Of a stretch of DNA of 64,000 bases, positions 1-9,849 are shown one piece after another. The notes beneath the pieces are model-generated. The model had not been told where the DNA came from, made no database searches, and saw only the letters and a program-made list of their open reading frames with translations. The stretch lies in the NCBI RefSeq assembly GCF_017872975.1, contig NZ_JAGGJP010000003.1, forward strand, positions 124,001 to 188,000. Reading direction: 5' to 3'. Source of the DNA: Rubellimicrobium aerolatum (GTDB lineage Bacteria; Pseudomonadota; Alphaproteobacteria; Rhodobacterales; Rhodobacteraceae). Position 1 is the stretch's first letter; each line of letters opens with the position of its first letter. The position numbers and the translations under genes are program-made.

Positions 1-533
1 GCGCCCAGGCCGAAGTCCGGTTGCCGACCGCCGATCAACTCCAGATAGACCTCGGCCAGGATCTGGCTGTCGAGAAGCGCGCCGTGCAGCGTCCGCGCCG
101 AGTTGTCGATCCCGAACCGCCGGCACAGCGCATCGAGAGAGGCCGGCGCGCCCGGGAACTTCCGCCGCGCCATCAGCACCGTGTCGATGGCGCGATCCAT
201 CGGCATGGGAGAGTAGCCCAGCCGCCCCAGCTCATGGTTCAAGAATTTCATGTCGAAGGCGGCGTTGTGGATCACCAGCTTCGCGTCGCTCACGAACTCC
301 ACGAACTTCGGGCCGATGGCGGCGAACTTGGGTTTGTCGCGCAGGAAGTCGTCGCCCAGGCCGTGCACCGCGAAGGCCTCGGGCGGCATCGGCCGCTCGG
401 GATTGATGTATTCGTGGAAGGTCTGCCCCGTGGGCATATGGTTCCACAGCTCGACCGCCCCGATCTCGACGATGCGGTCGCCAGTCTCGGGCTCGAAGCC
501 CGTGGTCTCGGTGTCGAGCACGATCTCGCGCAT
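1..533 (-). CDS. dnaQ: DNA polymerase III epsilon subunit (3'-5' proofreading exonuclease), partial
   Basis: The proofreading exonuclease of the replicative polymerase core. The gene runs off the left edge: 177 codons are present from an ATG at 531-533, and the C-terminus is missing. The three DEDD-type exonuclease motifs are visible: DTETTGFEP near residue 7 (Exo I, with the metal-binding Asp and Glu), HNAAFDMKFL (Exo II), and HGALLDSQILAEVYLEL (Exo III). An AGGAGCC-type ribosome site sits just upstream on the minus strand. It is the last of the maf-aroE-coaE-dnaQ set and follows coaE by 11 nt, so it is probably co-transcribed. This order beside the replication origin is common in alphaproteobacteria. 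The identification is firm; only the 3' end is unseen. Confidence 0.95.
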   Translation of the reverse strand, partial: MREIVLDTETTGFEPETGDRIVEIGAVELWNHMPTGQTFHEYINPERPMPPEAFAVHGLGDDFLRDKPKFAAIGPKFVEFVSDAKLVIHNAAFDMKFLNHELGRLGYSPMPMDRAIDTVLMARRKFPGAPASLDALCRRFGIDNSARTLHGALLDSQILAEVYLELIGGRQPDFGLG

Positions 534-544
534 GGGAGGCTCCT

Positions 545-1132
545 CTAGGCCGCGCCGTTTCGGATGTCGGACAGGATCTGTCGCACGGCGACGCGGGCGT
601 CCTCAAGGGTCTCGGTCGGCACGACCCAGCGCGCCCGCGCCCGCTTCTCCGCGTCCGGCATCTGCCGCGCGACCAGCATCGCGGCCCCCGCCCGGTCGAG
701 CCCGGGCCGCGCCAGCAGCCGCGCCATCTGCGTCTCCGACCGGGCCGAGGCCACCGCGACCCCGTCGCAATCCGCGTCGATCCCCCGCTCGAACAGCAGC
801 GGCACGTCCAGCACGACGATGTCGCCCTGGGCCACGGCCAGGAACCGCGCCCGGTCCTCGGCCACCAGCGGATGAACGACCGCCTCCAGCCGGGGGAACA
901 GCGACGGATCGCGCTCCAGCGCCTCGCGCAGGGCCGGCCGGCTCACCGCGCCATCGACCACCGCGTCCGGCACCAGCACCGCCACGGGCGCGACTGCCGC
1001 CCCCCCCGGCGCATAGAGCGCATGAACCGCCACGTCCGCGTCCCAGACCGCCAGCCCCTCGTCGCGGAACATCGCGGCCGTGGTGGATTTCCCCATGCCG
1101 ATGGAGCCCGTGAGCCCCAGCACGAAGGCCAT
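545..1132 (-). CDS. coaE: dephospho-CoA kinase
   Basis: Catalyses the last step of coenzyme A synthesis, ATP-dependent phosphorylation of the 3'-hydroxyl of dephospho-CoA, in the cytoplasm. The 195-residue product starts with [17 protein letters not shown], which contains a classic P-loop (GLTGSIGMGKS), followed by WDADVAVHALY, the family's substrate-contact motif. A lid region with RQMPDAEKRARA is seen towards the C-terminus. The length matches the family (about 200 residues). The ATG at 1130-1132 overlaps the aroE stop by one base (TGATG), implying translational coupling. Confidence 0.96.
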   Translation of the reverse strand: MAFVLGLTGSIGMGKSTTAAMFRDEGLAVWDADVAVHALYAPGGAAVAPVAVLVPDAVVDGAVSRPALREALERDPSLFPRLEAVVHPLVAEDRARFLAVAQGDIVVLDVPLLFERGIDADCDGVAVASARSETQMARLLARPGLDRAGAAMLVARQMPDAEKRARARWVVPTETLEDARVAVRQILSDIRNGAA

Positions 1133-1959
1133 CAGGCCATCACCGCCGCGCGCAAGGCGTCGTCCACCTCGGGCCGGACCCCGAACCAGCGCGCGAAGGC
1201 CGGCACCGCCTGATGCAGCAGCATCCCGAGCCCGTCCACCGCGACAGCCCCCGCCGCCCTGGCCTCCCGCAAGAGCCGCGTCTCCAGGGGCGCATAGACG
1301 AGGTCCATCACCACCTGTCCCTGCCGCAGCCCGTCCAGGGGCACCCGCAGCCCGGGCTTGCCCACCATGCCGAGCGAGGTCGTGTTCACGATCATTCGCC
1401 CTTCCTCCACCGCGTTCCCCGCCTGCACCCAATCGAAGACCCGCACCCGTTCGCCGAACTCCCCGGCCAGGGCGTCGGCGTTCTCCCGCGTGCGGTTCGT
1501 CAGCAGCACCTCCGGCGCGCCCGCGTCGAGCAGCGCCACGATCACCGCCCGCGCCGCGCCCCCGGCGCCCAGCACCGTCGCTGGCCCCGCGCCGGCGTCC
1601 CACTCCGGCGCGCCCTGCCGCAGCGATTCCAGGAACCCCTCGCCATCGGTGTTGTCCGCGAGGATGCGGCCATCCTCGAAGACGAGCAGGTTCGCCGCCC
1701 CGATCCGCCGCGCCCGCTCCGTCGCCTCGTCGGCGAGCGCGAGGGCGGCGGCCTTGTGGGGGATCGTCACGTTCACGCCCCGGAACCCCGCCTTGGGCAA
1801 GGCGCGCAGCACCTCCGCGAGATCCGCCTCGCCCACGTCCATCGCGACGTAGTCCCCGGCGATCCCGTGCCGGGCGAGCCAGTGGCGGTGAAGCTTGGGG
1901 GAACGCGAATGCGTGACAGGGCGTCCGACGACGCCGGCCAGGGGGAAGGAGCTGCTCAT
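1132..1959 (-). CDS. aroE: shikimate dehydrogenase (NADP+)
   Basis: Reduces 3-dehydroshikimate to shikimate in the aromatic amino-acid and chorismate pathway. The 275-residue protein has the substrate-binding N-terminal motif [13 protein letters not shown], the catalytic Lys/Asp context GVNVTIPHK and ADNTDGEGF, and a Rossmann glycine loop [10 protein letters not shown] for NADP. Length is normal for the family. The start ATG at 1957-1959 overlaps the maf stop by four bases (ATGA), and its own stop overlaps the coaE start, so maf-aroE-coaE reads as one operon. Confidence 0.96.
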   Translation of the reverse strand: MSSSFPLAGVVGRPVTHSRSPKLHRHWLARHGIAGDYVAMDVGEADLAEVLRALPKAGFRGVNVTIPHKAAALALADEATERARRIGAANLLVFEDGRILADNTDGEGFLESLRQGAPEWDAGAGPATVLGAGGAARAVIVALLDAGAPEVLLTNRTRENADALAGEFGERVRVFDWVQAGNAVEEGRMIVNTTSLGMVGKPGLRVPLDGLRQGQVVMDLVYAPLETRLLREARAAGAVAVDGLGMLLHQAVPAFARWFGVRPEVDDALRAAVMA

Positions 1960-2558
1960 GCCGGGATGCTCCCCCGCACCGACAGGAAAGACAAGAGGGG
2001 CAGGAGCGGCAGTCCGAGGATGGTGAAGTGGTCGCCCTCGATCCGCGTGAACAGCCGCACTCCCTCGGCCTCCACCTGGTAAGCCCCGACCGAATGGCGC
2101 ACGGCCTCCCAGTTCCGCCCGAGATAGCCGTCGATCCACTCCTCCGACAGTCGCCCCATGGTCATGCGCGCCTCCGCGACGTGCCGCCAGACCGGCTCCG
2201 CGCCGCGATGGATCACCGCCGCCGAATGGAGCCGGTGCGTCCGCCCCATCAGGAACGCCAGTTGCGCGCGCGCCTCCTCCACCGTCGCGGGCTTGGAGAA
2301 CACGCGTCCCTCGCAGGACAGCACCTGATCGCAGCCGAGCGCCAGCGCCTCGGGCCGCCGCGCGCCCACCCGCGCCGCCTTCATCTCCGCCAGCGCATCC
2401 GCGAGGTCGCGCGGGCTCGTCCCTTCGGCCAGCAGCGCCGCCTTCAGCGCCGCCTCGTCCACGCGCGGCACCACGACCTCGAACTCCAGACCCGCCGCGC
2501 GCAGCATCGTCGCCCGCGTGGCGGAGCCGGAAGCCAGGATGAGCGGTTCGGACGGCAT
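1956..2558 (-). CDS. maf: Maf family nucleoside triphosphate pyrophosphatase
   Basis: Maf proteins hydrolyse non-canonical or modified nucleoside triphosphates to the monophosphate and pyrophosphate. The 200-residue product begins [19 protein letters not shown], with the family's substrate-binding LASxSxxR-type loop. It continues with a DE pair (RVDEAALKA), GCDQVL containing the catalytic acidic residue, and [10 protein letters not shown]. The exact substrate (TTP/UTP class or m7GTP class) cannot be settled from the sequence alone. The ATG at 2556-2558 is the first gene start left of the candidate origin, and a DnaA-box-like 9-mer begins one base upstream of it. Confidence 0.9.
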   Translation of the reverse strand: MPSEPLILASGSATRATMLRAAGLEFEVVVPRVDEAALKAALLAEGTSPRDLADALAEMKAARVGARRPEALALGCDQVLSCEGRVFSKPATVEEARAQLAFLMGRTHRLHSAAVIHRGAEPVWRHVAEARMTMGRLSEEWIDGYLGRNWEAVRHSVGAYQVEAEGVRLFTRIEGDHFTILGLPLLPLLSFLSVRGSIPA

Positions 2559-2946
2559 TGTGGACAACCCTGCGGAGGAACGGGGGACGGAACGCCCGGC
2601 ACTCTGGACGACTCGGGGACCGGACGGAAGGCCTGTGGGGGACTCGGGGATTCGCGCCCCGAGTCGCCCCGAGTCCCCCACGGGGGATAGGGATAAGTCG
2701 GGCCTGTGGACGAATCGGAGTCTTGCCATCGCGGCTCGGCTGGCTTCCGGTAGGAACATCTGCGAAATCAATGGTCTGCTCGACTCCATGTGGCCATTCG
2801 GCCCGTCCTGCCTGTTGATTCGGCTGTGGACTCCTTTGGGGAGGACGGGCGGCCCGAGCGCTTGTCCACACTCCAACCGCCATCCACCTCCCCTTTCCCT
2901 ATCGGGAATCTTAAGAGAAGGTGGGCCGACCCAAAGGCCGCCCGGA
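2559..2946. other. candidate chromosomal replication origin (oriC), gene-free gap between maf and hemJ
   Basis: No credible gene is seen here. The gap separates two outward-facing gene sets. It contains DnaA-box-like 9-mers: TGTGGACAA at 2559-2567, TGTGGACGA at 2705-2713, TGTGGACTC at 2825-2833 and, on the other strand, TTGTCCACA at 2862-2870, the exact complement of the first. The consensus is TGTGGATAA, so the first and last differ by one base. A cluster of GACTCGGGG repeats lies at 2610-2681, and a modestly AT-richer patch with CTTAAG is near 2910. In Caulobacter and relatives the origin lies upstream of maf-aroE-coaE-dnaQ. Oppositely oriented flanking genes and parS plus parAB within 8 kb support the call. 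It is inferred, not proven; a promoter region for maf and hemJ must also be here. Confidence 0.6.
2610..2681. repeat. GACTCGGGG repeat cluster with a 15-bp inverted repeat
   Basis: The 9-mer GACTCGGGG occurs at 2610-2618 and 2641-2649, and its complement CCCCGAGTC at 2657-2665 and 2667-2675. The second and fourth copies are embedded in a perfect 15-bp inverted repeat with arms 2635-2649 and 2667-2681 and a 17-base spacer. The last two copies are tandem with a 10-base period, about one helical turn. The pattern resembles protein-binding iterons in origins, or a strong cruciform/hairpin. Its function is unknown. Confidence 0.8.
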
Positions 2947-3408
2947 ATGCTCGACGCCCTTCAACCCCTCTATCCCTGGATCAAGGCCGCCCATGTGATC
3001 GCGATGGTCGCGTGGATGGCGGGGATCTTCTACCTGCCGCGCCTTTTCGTGTATCATGTCGAGGGCTTGCGGAAGCAGGGCGTGGTTCGGGGCAGCGACA
3101 TGGACCTGCTCTTCCAGCATCAGGAAAGGCTGCTCCTCCGCGCGATCATGAACCCCGCCATGGTCGCGACATGGGCGCTCGGCGTCCTGCTGATCGGCTT
3201 GGGCGGCTGGTGGTCCTCGGGCTGGCTCTGGGTCAAGCTCGCGGCGGTGGTGGCGCTCACGGGGTTCCACATGTGGCTCGCCGCGCGGCGGCGCGACTTC
3301 GTGGAGGGCCGCAACACCCTCAAGGGCCGCAGCTACCGCATCATGAACGAGGTGCCGACGCTGCTCCTTCTCGTCATCGTCGTCATGGTGATCGTGAAGC
3401 CGTTCTGA
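2947..3408 (+). CDS. hemJ: protoporphyrinogen IX oxidase, HemJ type
   Basis: Membrane enzyme that oxidises protoporphyrinogen IX to protoporphyrin IX in haem and chlorophyll synthesis. The 153-residue protein begins [37 protein letters not shown]; the early His16 and the [15 protein letters not shown] signature are typical of this family. Four hydrophobic segments can be picked out (about residues 14-33, 74-95, 98-112 and 137-151). Length matches the family. It is the first gene right of the candidate origin, a position often held by a haem gene in alphaproteobacteria. Confidence 0.88.
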   Translation: MLDALQPLYPWIKAAHVIAMVAWMAGIFYLPRLFVYHVEGLRKQGVVRGSDMDLLFQHQERLLLRAIMNPAMVATWALGVLLIGLGGWWSSGWLWVKLAAVVALTGFHMWLAARRRDFVEGRNTLKGRSYRIMNEVPTLLLLVIVVMVIVKPF

Positions 3409-3419
3409 GGGAGGTGGCC

Positions 3420-3761
3420 ATGCTGGTGCGCCTGGCCGAGATCGAGGTCGATCCCGAGAACCTCGAACGATACCTGACCCTGCTGCGCGAGGAGATCGAG
3501 GCTTCCGTGGCCAACGAACCGGGCGTGCTCGCCCTCCAGGCCATGGCGCTCCGGGATCGACCGGGCTGCATCCGGCTCCTGGAGGTCTACGCCGACGCCG
3601 GGGCCTATGCGGCGCACCTGCTCTCCCCCCACTTCCTCGCCTACAAGGCCGGGGCGGAAGGTCTGGTCCGATCGCTCCGCCTGACCGAGGTCGACCCCGT
3701 TCTCCTCCGCGCCCAGGACGGATTCGGCTCGGCCGGCGGGGATCGCGATGAGCCCGGTTGA
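3420..3761 (+). CDS. small antibiotic-biosynthesis-monooxygenase-like (ABM) protein
   Basis: The 113-residue product starts [42 protein letters not shown]. This is the shape of the dimeric ferredoxin-like ABM/YgiN fold: a beta strand, a helix with repeated acidic residues, then an EPGVL turn. [13 protein letters not shown] matches the family's second helix. Members include quinol monooxygenases and many proteins of unknown role, so no substrate is assigned. A GGGAGG ribosome site precedes the ATG at 3420, and hemJ ends 11 bases upstream, suggesting one transcript. The last 15 or so residues look non-conserved. Confidence 0.72.
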   Translation: MLVRLAEIEVDPENLERYLTLLREEIEASVANEPGVLALQAMALRDRPGCIRLLEVYADAGAYAAHLLSPHFLAYKAGAEGLVRSLRLTEVDPVLLRAQDGFGSAGGDRDEPG

Positions 3762-3891
3762 CCGGACGCCGAGAGATGCCTATCTCTGGGGCGCCCTCCC
3801 GTCCGGGAACGGCGCCTCACGCGCATACCTCCGCTCCGACCGCCGCCCGACATGGGGCGCGCGCGGTCGCGCCGGACCTTTCAGGACTTCC

Positions 3892-5166
<1,275 letters not shown>

Positions 5167-5223
5167 CGCGGGGCGCGCGCCGGGGAACGCCCGAGCCGCG
5201 CCTCTCCGCCCTTCTCATCTCGC

Positions 5224-5248
5224 GGCGCCCGGGACCGTCCCGGGCGCC
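5224..5248 (+). terminator. strong hairpin between rho and mnmE
   Basis: A perfect 11-bp stem (GGCGCCCGGGA with TCCCGGGCGCC) closes a three-base CCG loop, 58 bases after the rho stop. Only a weak T-run (CGTTTCC) follows. It could be an intrinsic terminator or a stem protecting the rho transcript end; transcription into mnmE may partly read through. Confidence 0.5.
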
Positions 5249-5268
5249 GTCCCGTTTCCGGTCCCGCC

Positions 5269-6567
5269 ATGAGCCCCGCCCCGCCCGCCTCCGACACGAT
5301 CTTTGCCCTGGCCACCGCGCCCGGCCGGGCGGGCATCGCCGTCCTGCGCGTTTCCGGCCCCGAGGCCCCGAGGGCCGCCCAAGCCCTTGCCGGCCCCTTG
5401 TCCCCGCACGGCCGCAGCCTCCGCACCCTGCGCGACGCCGCCGGAGAGCCGCTCGACCAGGCCCTCGTCCTCACCTTCGCGCCCCAGCGCAGCTTCACCG
5501 GCGAGCCCGTCGCCGAACTGCACACCCACGGCGCCCCCGCCGTGACCGCCGCCGTCCTGCGCGCGCTGTCCGCCCTCCCCGGCCTCCGCCCCGCCGAACC
5601 CGGCGAATTCACCCGCCGCGCCCTGGAGAACGGCCGCCTCGACCTCGCCCAGGTCGAGGGCCTCGCCGACCTCCTGTCCGCCGAGACCGAGGCGCAGCGT
5701 CGCCAGGCCCTGCGCGTCTTCGCCGGCGCGCTCGGGCAACGCGCCGGGGACTGGCGTGCCCGCCTCCTCCGCGCCGTGGCGCTGGTCGAGGCCACCATCG
5801 ACTTCTCCGACGAGGACGTGCCCGCCGACGTCTGGCCCGAGGTGCTGGACCTGATCGCCACGCTGGAGGAGGAACTGCGCGCCGAGGCCCAGGGCGCGCG
5901 GATCGCCGAACGCCTGCGCGACGGCTTCGAGGTCGCCATCATCGGCCCTCCGAACGTCGGCAAGTCCACCCTCCTCAACCGTCTCGCAGGCCGCGAGGCC
6001 GCCATCACCTCCGAGATCGCCGGCACCACGCGCGACGTGATCGAGGTCCGCATGGACCTCGCCGGCCTCCCCGTGACGCTCATCGACACCGCCGGCCTCC
6101 GCGAGGCGCAAGACCCCATCGAGGCCATCGGCATCGCCCGCGCGCGGGATCGCGCCGCGCGGGCCGACCTCCGCGTCCACCTCCACCTCGCCGGCGAGCC
6201 CGCCCCCGACCCCGGCCCCGACGACCTCCCCGTCCTCGCCAAGTCCGACCTCGCGCCCGGACCCGGCCTCGCCATCTCCGCCACGACCGGCGAAGGCCTC
6301 GACGCCCTCGTGGCCGAGATCGCCCGCCGCCTCTCCGCCCGCACCGCCGGCCTCGGCGTCGGCCTGCGCGAGCGTCACGCCCGCGCCATGCTCGACGCCG
6401 CCGGCCAGCTCGACGAAGCGCGGGCTCTCATCGACATCGGCGCCCCGGTCGAGATCGTGGCCGAAACCCTCCGCCGCGCCCTGCGCCAACTCGACGCCCT
6501 TGTGGGGCGGGTCGGGGTGGAGGATATACTCGGCGAGATCTTCGCAAGCTTCTGCATCGGCAAGTGA
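5269..6567 (+). CDS. mnmE: tRNA uridine-5-carboxymethylaminomethyl(34) synthesis GTPase MnmE
   Basis: Works with MnmG to modify the wobble uridine of certain tRNAs. The 432-residue protein has the N-terminal tetrahydrofolate-binding domain ([22 protein letters not shown] and [26 protein letters not shown]). The inserted G domain has P-loop GPPNVGKS near residue 226, then [11 protein letters not shown] and DTAGLRE. The protein ends in FCIGK, the CxGK tail with the catalytic cysteine. Although shorter than the E. coli enzyme (about 454), all key motifs are present. Its partner gene mnmG follows after only four bases, so the two are probably made together. Confidence 0.97.
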   Translation: MSPAPPASDTIFALATAPGRAGIAVLRVSGPEAPRAAQALAGPLSPHGRSLRTLRDAAGEPLDQALVLTFAPQRSFTGEPVAELHTHGAPAVTAAVLRALSALPGLRPAEPGEFTRRALENGRLDLAQVEGLADLLSAETEAQRRQALRVFAGALGQRAGDWRARLLRAVALVEATIDFSDEDVPADVWPEVLDLIATLEEELRAEAQGARIAERLRDGFEVAIIGPPNVGKSTLLNRLAGREAAITSEIAGTTRDVIEVRMDLAGLPVTLIDTAGLREAQDPIEAIGIARARDRAARADLRVHLHLAGEPAPDPGPDDLPVLAKSDLAPGPGLAISATTGEGLDALVAEIARRLSARTAGLGVGLRERHARAMLDAAGQLDEARALIDIGAPVEIVAETLRRALRQLDALVGRVGVEDILGEIFASFCIGK

Positions 6568-6571
6568 GGCG

Positions 6572-8443
6572 GTGTTTCACGTGAAACAGTTCGACGTCAT
6601 CGTGGTGGGCGGCGGCCATGCGGGCTGCGAGGCGGCGCACGCGTCCGCCCGCGCCGGCGCGCGCACCCTCCTCCTGACGCTCCGGCTGGCCTCCGTCGGC
6701 GTGATGTCCTGCAACCCGGCCATCGGGGGATTGGGCAAGGGCCATCTCGTGCGCGAGGTGGACGCCCTCGACGGCATCATGGGCCGGATGGCCGACCGCG
6801 CCGGCATCCAGTTCCGCCTCCTCAACCGTTCCAAGGGCCCTGCCGTCCAGGGCCCCCGCACCCAGGCCGACCGCCGCCTCTACCGCGAGGCCGTGCAGGC
6901 CGAGCTCGCCGCCTGCCCCAACCTCACGCTGCTGGAAGGCGAGGCCGCCGACCTCCTGGTCGAGAACAACCGCGTCGCCGGCCTCACCCTCGCCGACGGC
7001 GCCCGGATCCGCTCTGGAGCCGTGGTCCTGACCACCGGCACCTTCCTTAACGGCGTGATCCATGTCGGCGACCGCTCCCGCCCCGGTGGCCGCGTGGGCG
7101 AGCCGCCCTCCAAGGCCCTCGCCGACCGCCTCTACGGCCTGAACCTCCCCATGGGCCGCCTCAAGACCGGCACGCCCCCGCGCCTCGACGGCCGCACCAT
7201 CTCCTGGGACCGGCTGGAGCGGCAGGAGGCGGATGCCGACCCCGCGATGCTCAGCTTCCTGTCGGACGGCCCCACGGCCCCGCAGATCGCCTGCGGCATC
7301 ACCCACACCAATGCGCGGACACACGAGATCATCCGCGCCAACCTGTCCCGCTCGGCCATGTATGGCGGCCATATCCAGGGCGTCGGCCCGCGCTACTGCC
7401 CCTCCATCGAGGACAAGGTGGTGCGCTTCGCCGACAAGGATTCGCACCAGGTGTTCCTCGAACCCGAAGGGCTCGACGACCCGACCGTCTACCCCAACGG
7501 CATCTCCACCTCGCTTCCCGCCGAGGTGCAGGAGGATTACGTCCGCTCCATGGACGGGCTGGAGAACGCCGTCATCACCCAGCCCGGCTACGCCATCGAA
7601 TACGACTACGTGGACCCGCGCGCGCTCTCGCTCTCGCTGGAGGTCAAGGTCCTGCCCGGCCTCTGGCTCGCCGGCCAGATCAACGGCACCACCGGCTACG
7701 AGGAGGCCGCCGCCCAGGGCCTCGTCGCCGGCCTCAACGCCGCCCGCGCGACCCACGACCAGCCCCCGGCCGAGTTCAGCCGCGCCGACTCCTACATCGG
7801 CGTCCTGATCGACGACCTGACCACGCGCGGCGTGACCGAGCCCTACCGGATGTTCACCTCGCGGGCCGAGTTCCGCCTGTCTCTCCGCGTGGACAACGCC
7901 GACCAGCGCCTCACGGCCAAGGGCCGCGACTGGGGCGTCGTCGGCGACACCCGCTGGCAGGCGTTCTCCGAGAAGATGGACGCGCTCGACGCAGCGCGGG
8001 CCGACCTCCGCGCCCGCCGCTTCACCGCCCGCCGGATCGCGGGCGCGGGCCTCAACCTCAACCCCGACGGCGAGACGCGCGACGGCCTCCAGACCCTCGC
8101 CCTCACCGACGCGACCTGGGACCACCTCGCCGCGCTCGACCCCGCGCTCCCCCTGCCCGCGCCGAAGGTCCGCGAGCAGCTCAAGCGCGAGGCGCAATAC
8201 GCCACCTACCTCGACCGGCAGGAGCGGGACATCGCCCAACTCAAGCGCGAGGAATCCACGCGCCTGCCCGCCGACTTCGACTACGCGGCGGTCCCCGGCC
8301 TTTCCATCGAGCTGCGCCAGAAGCTCGAACGCGCCCGTCCCGCCTCCCTCCGCCATGCGGCCGAGATCGACGGCATGACGCCCTCGGCCCTCCTCCTCCT
8401 CGCCGCGCGGCTCAGGAAGCGCGCGGACGGCCTCGCCGCATGA
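6572..8443 (+). CDS. mnmG: tRNA uridine-5-carboxymethylaminomethyl(34) synthesis enzyme MnmG (FAD-dependent)
   Basis: FAD/NADH-dependent partner of MnmE in wobble-uridine modification. The product, 623 residues, begins [22 protein letters not shown], with the dinucleotide-binding GGGHAG loop. It carries [22 protein letters not shown], the [10 protein letters not shown] region, and the C-terminal MnmE-binding helical domain. No ATG is available; I use the GTG at 6572. A second GTG at 6581 (VKQFDV) has a better ribosome-site spacing, so the start is uncertain by three codons. The first codons coincide with a perfect parS palindrome (6573-6588), which appears to dictate the FHVKQ amino-acid string. 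Confidence 0.96.
   Translation: MFHVKQFDVIVVGGGHAGCEAAHASARAGARTLLLTLRLASVGVMSCNPAIGGLGKGHLVREVDALDGIMGRMADRAGIQFRLLNRSKGPAVQGPRTQADRRLYREAVQAELAACPNLTLLEGEAADLLVENNRVAGLTLADGARIRSGAVVLTTGTFLNGVIHVGDRSRPGGRVGEPPSKALADRLYGLNLPMGRLKTGTPPRLDGRTISWDRLERQEADADPAMLSFLSDGPTAPQIACGITHTNARTHEIIRANLSRSAMYGGHIQGVGPRYCPSIEDKVVRFADKDSHQVFLEPEGLDDPTVYPNGISTSLPAEVQEDYVRSMDGLENAVITQPGYAIEYDYVDPRALSLSLEVKVLPGLWLAGQINGTTGYEEAAAQGLVAGLNAARATHDQPPAEFSRADSYIGVLIDDLTTRGVTEPYRMFTSRAEFRLSLRVDNADQRLTAKGRDWGVVGDTRWQAFSEKMDALDAARADLRARRFTARRIAGAGLNLNPDGETRDGLQTLALTDATWDHLAALDPALPLPAPKVREQLKREAQYATYLDRQERDIAQLKREESTRLPADFDYAAVPGLSIELRQKLERARPASLRHAAEIDGMTPSALLLLAARLRKRADGLAA
6573..6588. other. parS centromere site (ParB binding), perfect consensus
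   Basis: The 16-mer TGTTTCACGTGAAACA is a perfect palindrome and matches the parS consensus known from Caulobacter and Bacillus at every position. It sits at the mnmE/mnmG junction, within the first codons of mnmG, 3.6 kb right of the candidate origin and 2.5 kb left of parA-parB. ParB would load here and ParA would move the site during chromosome segregation. Confidence 0.92.
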
Positions 8444-9057
8444 CCGTGACGCGGGACCTCCCCGGACTGGACCTCCCCCCCGCGACGCTGGAGCGGCTGG
8501 GGGCCTTCGAGGCTTTGGCCCGTCGCTGGACGGGGAAGATCAACCTCGTCGCCCCCTCCACCGTCCCCGACCTCTGGACGCGCCATATCGCCGACTCCGC
8601 CCAACTCTGGCCGCTCGCGCCTAGCGCCGCCGCGACCTGGGCCGATCTCGGCTCGGGCGGCGGCTTCCCTGGCCTCGTCATCGCCATCCTGTCGGGCGAC
8701 ACCGGCCCCAAACTCACGCTGATCGAGAGCGACGGACGCAAATGCGCCTTTCTCCGCACCGCCGCGCGCGAGTTGGGCCTGTCCGTGACCATCCTCGATC
8801 AGCGCGTCGAGTCCGCCCCGTCCCAGGCCGCGCAGATCGTCTCCGCCCGCGCCCTCGCCCCGCTCGTCACCTTGCTTCCGCTCGTCGCCCGCCACCTCGC
8901 CCCCGGCGGCACCGCGCTCCTCCCCAAGGGCCGCGACTGGGCGGCCGAGATCGACGCCGCCCATGCCGGGGGCTGGACCTTCGACGCCGAGCCCATCCCC
9001 AGCACCACCGACCCCACCGCGCGCGTCCTGCGCCTCCAGAACATCGCCCATGGCTGA
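8440..9057 (+). CDS. rsmG: 16S rRNA (guanine527-N7)-methyltransferase
   Basis: Adds a methyl group to N7 of G527 in 16S rRNA using S-adenosylmethionine. The 205-residue protein shows KINLVAPST with the family's WNxxxNL/T-type region, then the SAM-binding loop [16 protein letters not shown] near residue 70 and a following [12 protein letters not shown] strand with an acidic end. The ATG at 8440 overlaps the mnmG stop by four bases (ATGA). Its own 3' end overlaps parA by eight bases. Loss of this enzyme gives low-level streptomycin resistance in other bacteria (family knowledge). Confidence 0.95.
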   Translation: MTVTRDLPGLDLPPATLERLGAFEALARRWTGKINLVAPSTVPDLWTRHIADSAQLWPLAPSAAATWADLGSGGGFPGLVIAILSGDTGPKLTLIESDGRKCAFLRTAARELGLSVTILDQRVESAPSQAAQIVSARALAPLVTLLPLVARHLAPGGTALLPKGRDWAAEIDAAHAGGWTFDAEPIPSTTDPTARVLRLQNIAHG

Positions 9058-9841
9058 CCCGCGCAAGCTCCCCAAGATCATCGCCGTCGCCAACCAGAAG
9101 GGCGGCGTCGGCAAGACCACGACCGCCATCAACCTTGGCGCGGCTCTGGCGCGGCGCGACCGCCGCGTGCTCCTCGTGGACCTCGACCCGCAGGGCAACG
9201 CCTCCACCGGCCTGGGCCTCGCGCCCGAGGCGCGCAAGGTCTCCAGCTTCGACCTCCTCCTGGGCGAGGCCACGCCCGAGGAGGCGGCGCACCCGACCGC
9301 CAACCCCAACCTCCTCCTGGTGCCCGCCACCTCAGACCTCAGCGGCGCCGATTTGGAGCTGGGCAACCGCCAGGGCCGCACTGGCCTCCTGCGCGGCGCG
9401 CTGCGCCAGCCGCTCATGGACGCGCTGCGGCTCGATTACATCCTGATCGACTGCCCGCCCTCGCTGAACGTGCTGACGATCAACGCCCTCGTCGCCGCGC
9501 AATCCGTCCTCGTGCCGCTGCAAAGCGAGTTCTTCGCCCTCGAAGGCCTGTCCCAGCTCATGCTGACGATCCGCGAGGTTCGCCAGACCGCCAACCCCTC
9601 GCTCCGCATCGAGGGCGTGGCGCTGACCATGGTGGACCGCCGCACCAGCCTCGCCCAGATGGTCGAGGCCGACGCGCGCGAGAACCTGGGTGACCTCGTG
9701 TTCCAGACCGTCATCCCCCGCAACGTCCGCCTCTCCGAGGCCCCGTCGCACGCCCAGTCCGTCCTCGATTACGACCCCTCCTCGGCCGGCGCGAACGCCT
9801 ACCGCGCGCTCGCGGCCGAACTCCTCGCCCGCGAAAGCTGA
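9050..9841 (+). CDS. parA: chromosome partitioning ATPase ParA
   Basis: Dimerising ATPase that binds the nucleoid and pulls ParB-parS complexes apart. The 263-residue protein carries the deviant Walker A box NQKGGVGKTT with the signature lysine at K17, then LLVDLDPQGNASTGLG and YILIDCPPSLNVLTINAL (Walker B). The length and lack of an N-terminal DNA-binding extension fit chromosomal (type Ib-like/Soj) ParA. The start ATG lies inside the end of rsmG, an eight-base overlap. parB follows after eight bases. Confidence 0.96.
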   Translation: MADPRKLPKIIAVANQKGGVGKTTTAINLGAALARRDRRVLLVDLDPQGNASTGLGLAPEARKVSSFDLLLGEATPEEAAHPTANPNLLLVPATSDLSGADLELGNRQGRTGLLRGALRQPLMDALRLDYILIDCPPSLNVLTINALVAAQSVLVPLQSEFFALEGLSQLMLTIREVRQTANPSLRIEGVALTMVDRRTSLAQMVEADARENLGDLVFQTVIPRNVRLSEAPSHAQSVLDYDPSSAGANAYRALAAELLARES

Positions 9842-9849
9842 GACCGCCC

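Noticed and set aside
3748-3891. N-terminal extension of Rho from an upstream start
   Set aside because: The extra 48 residues show no family similarity, and a ribosome site precedes the ATG at 3892.
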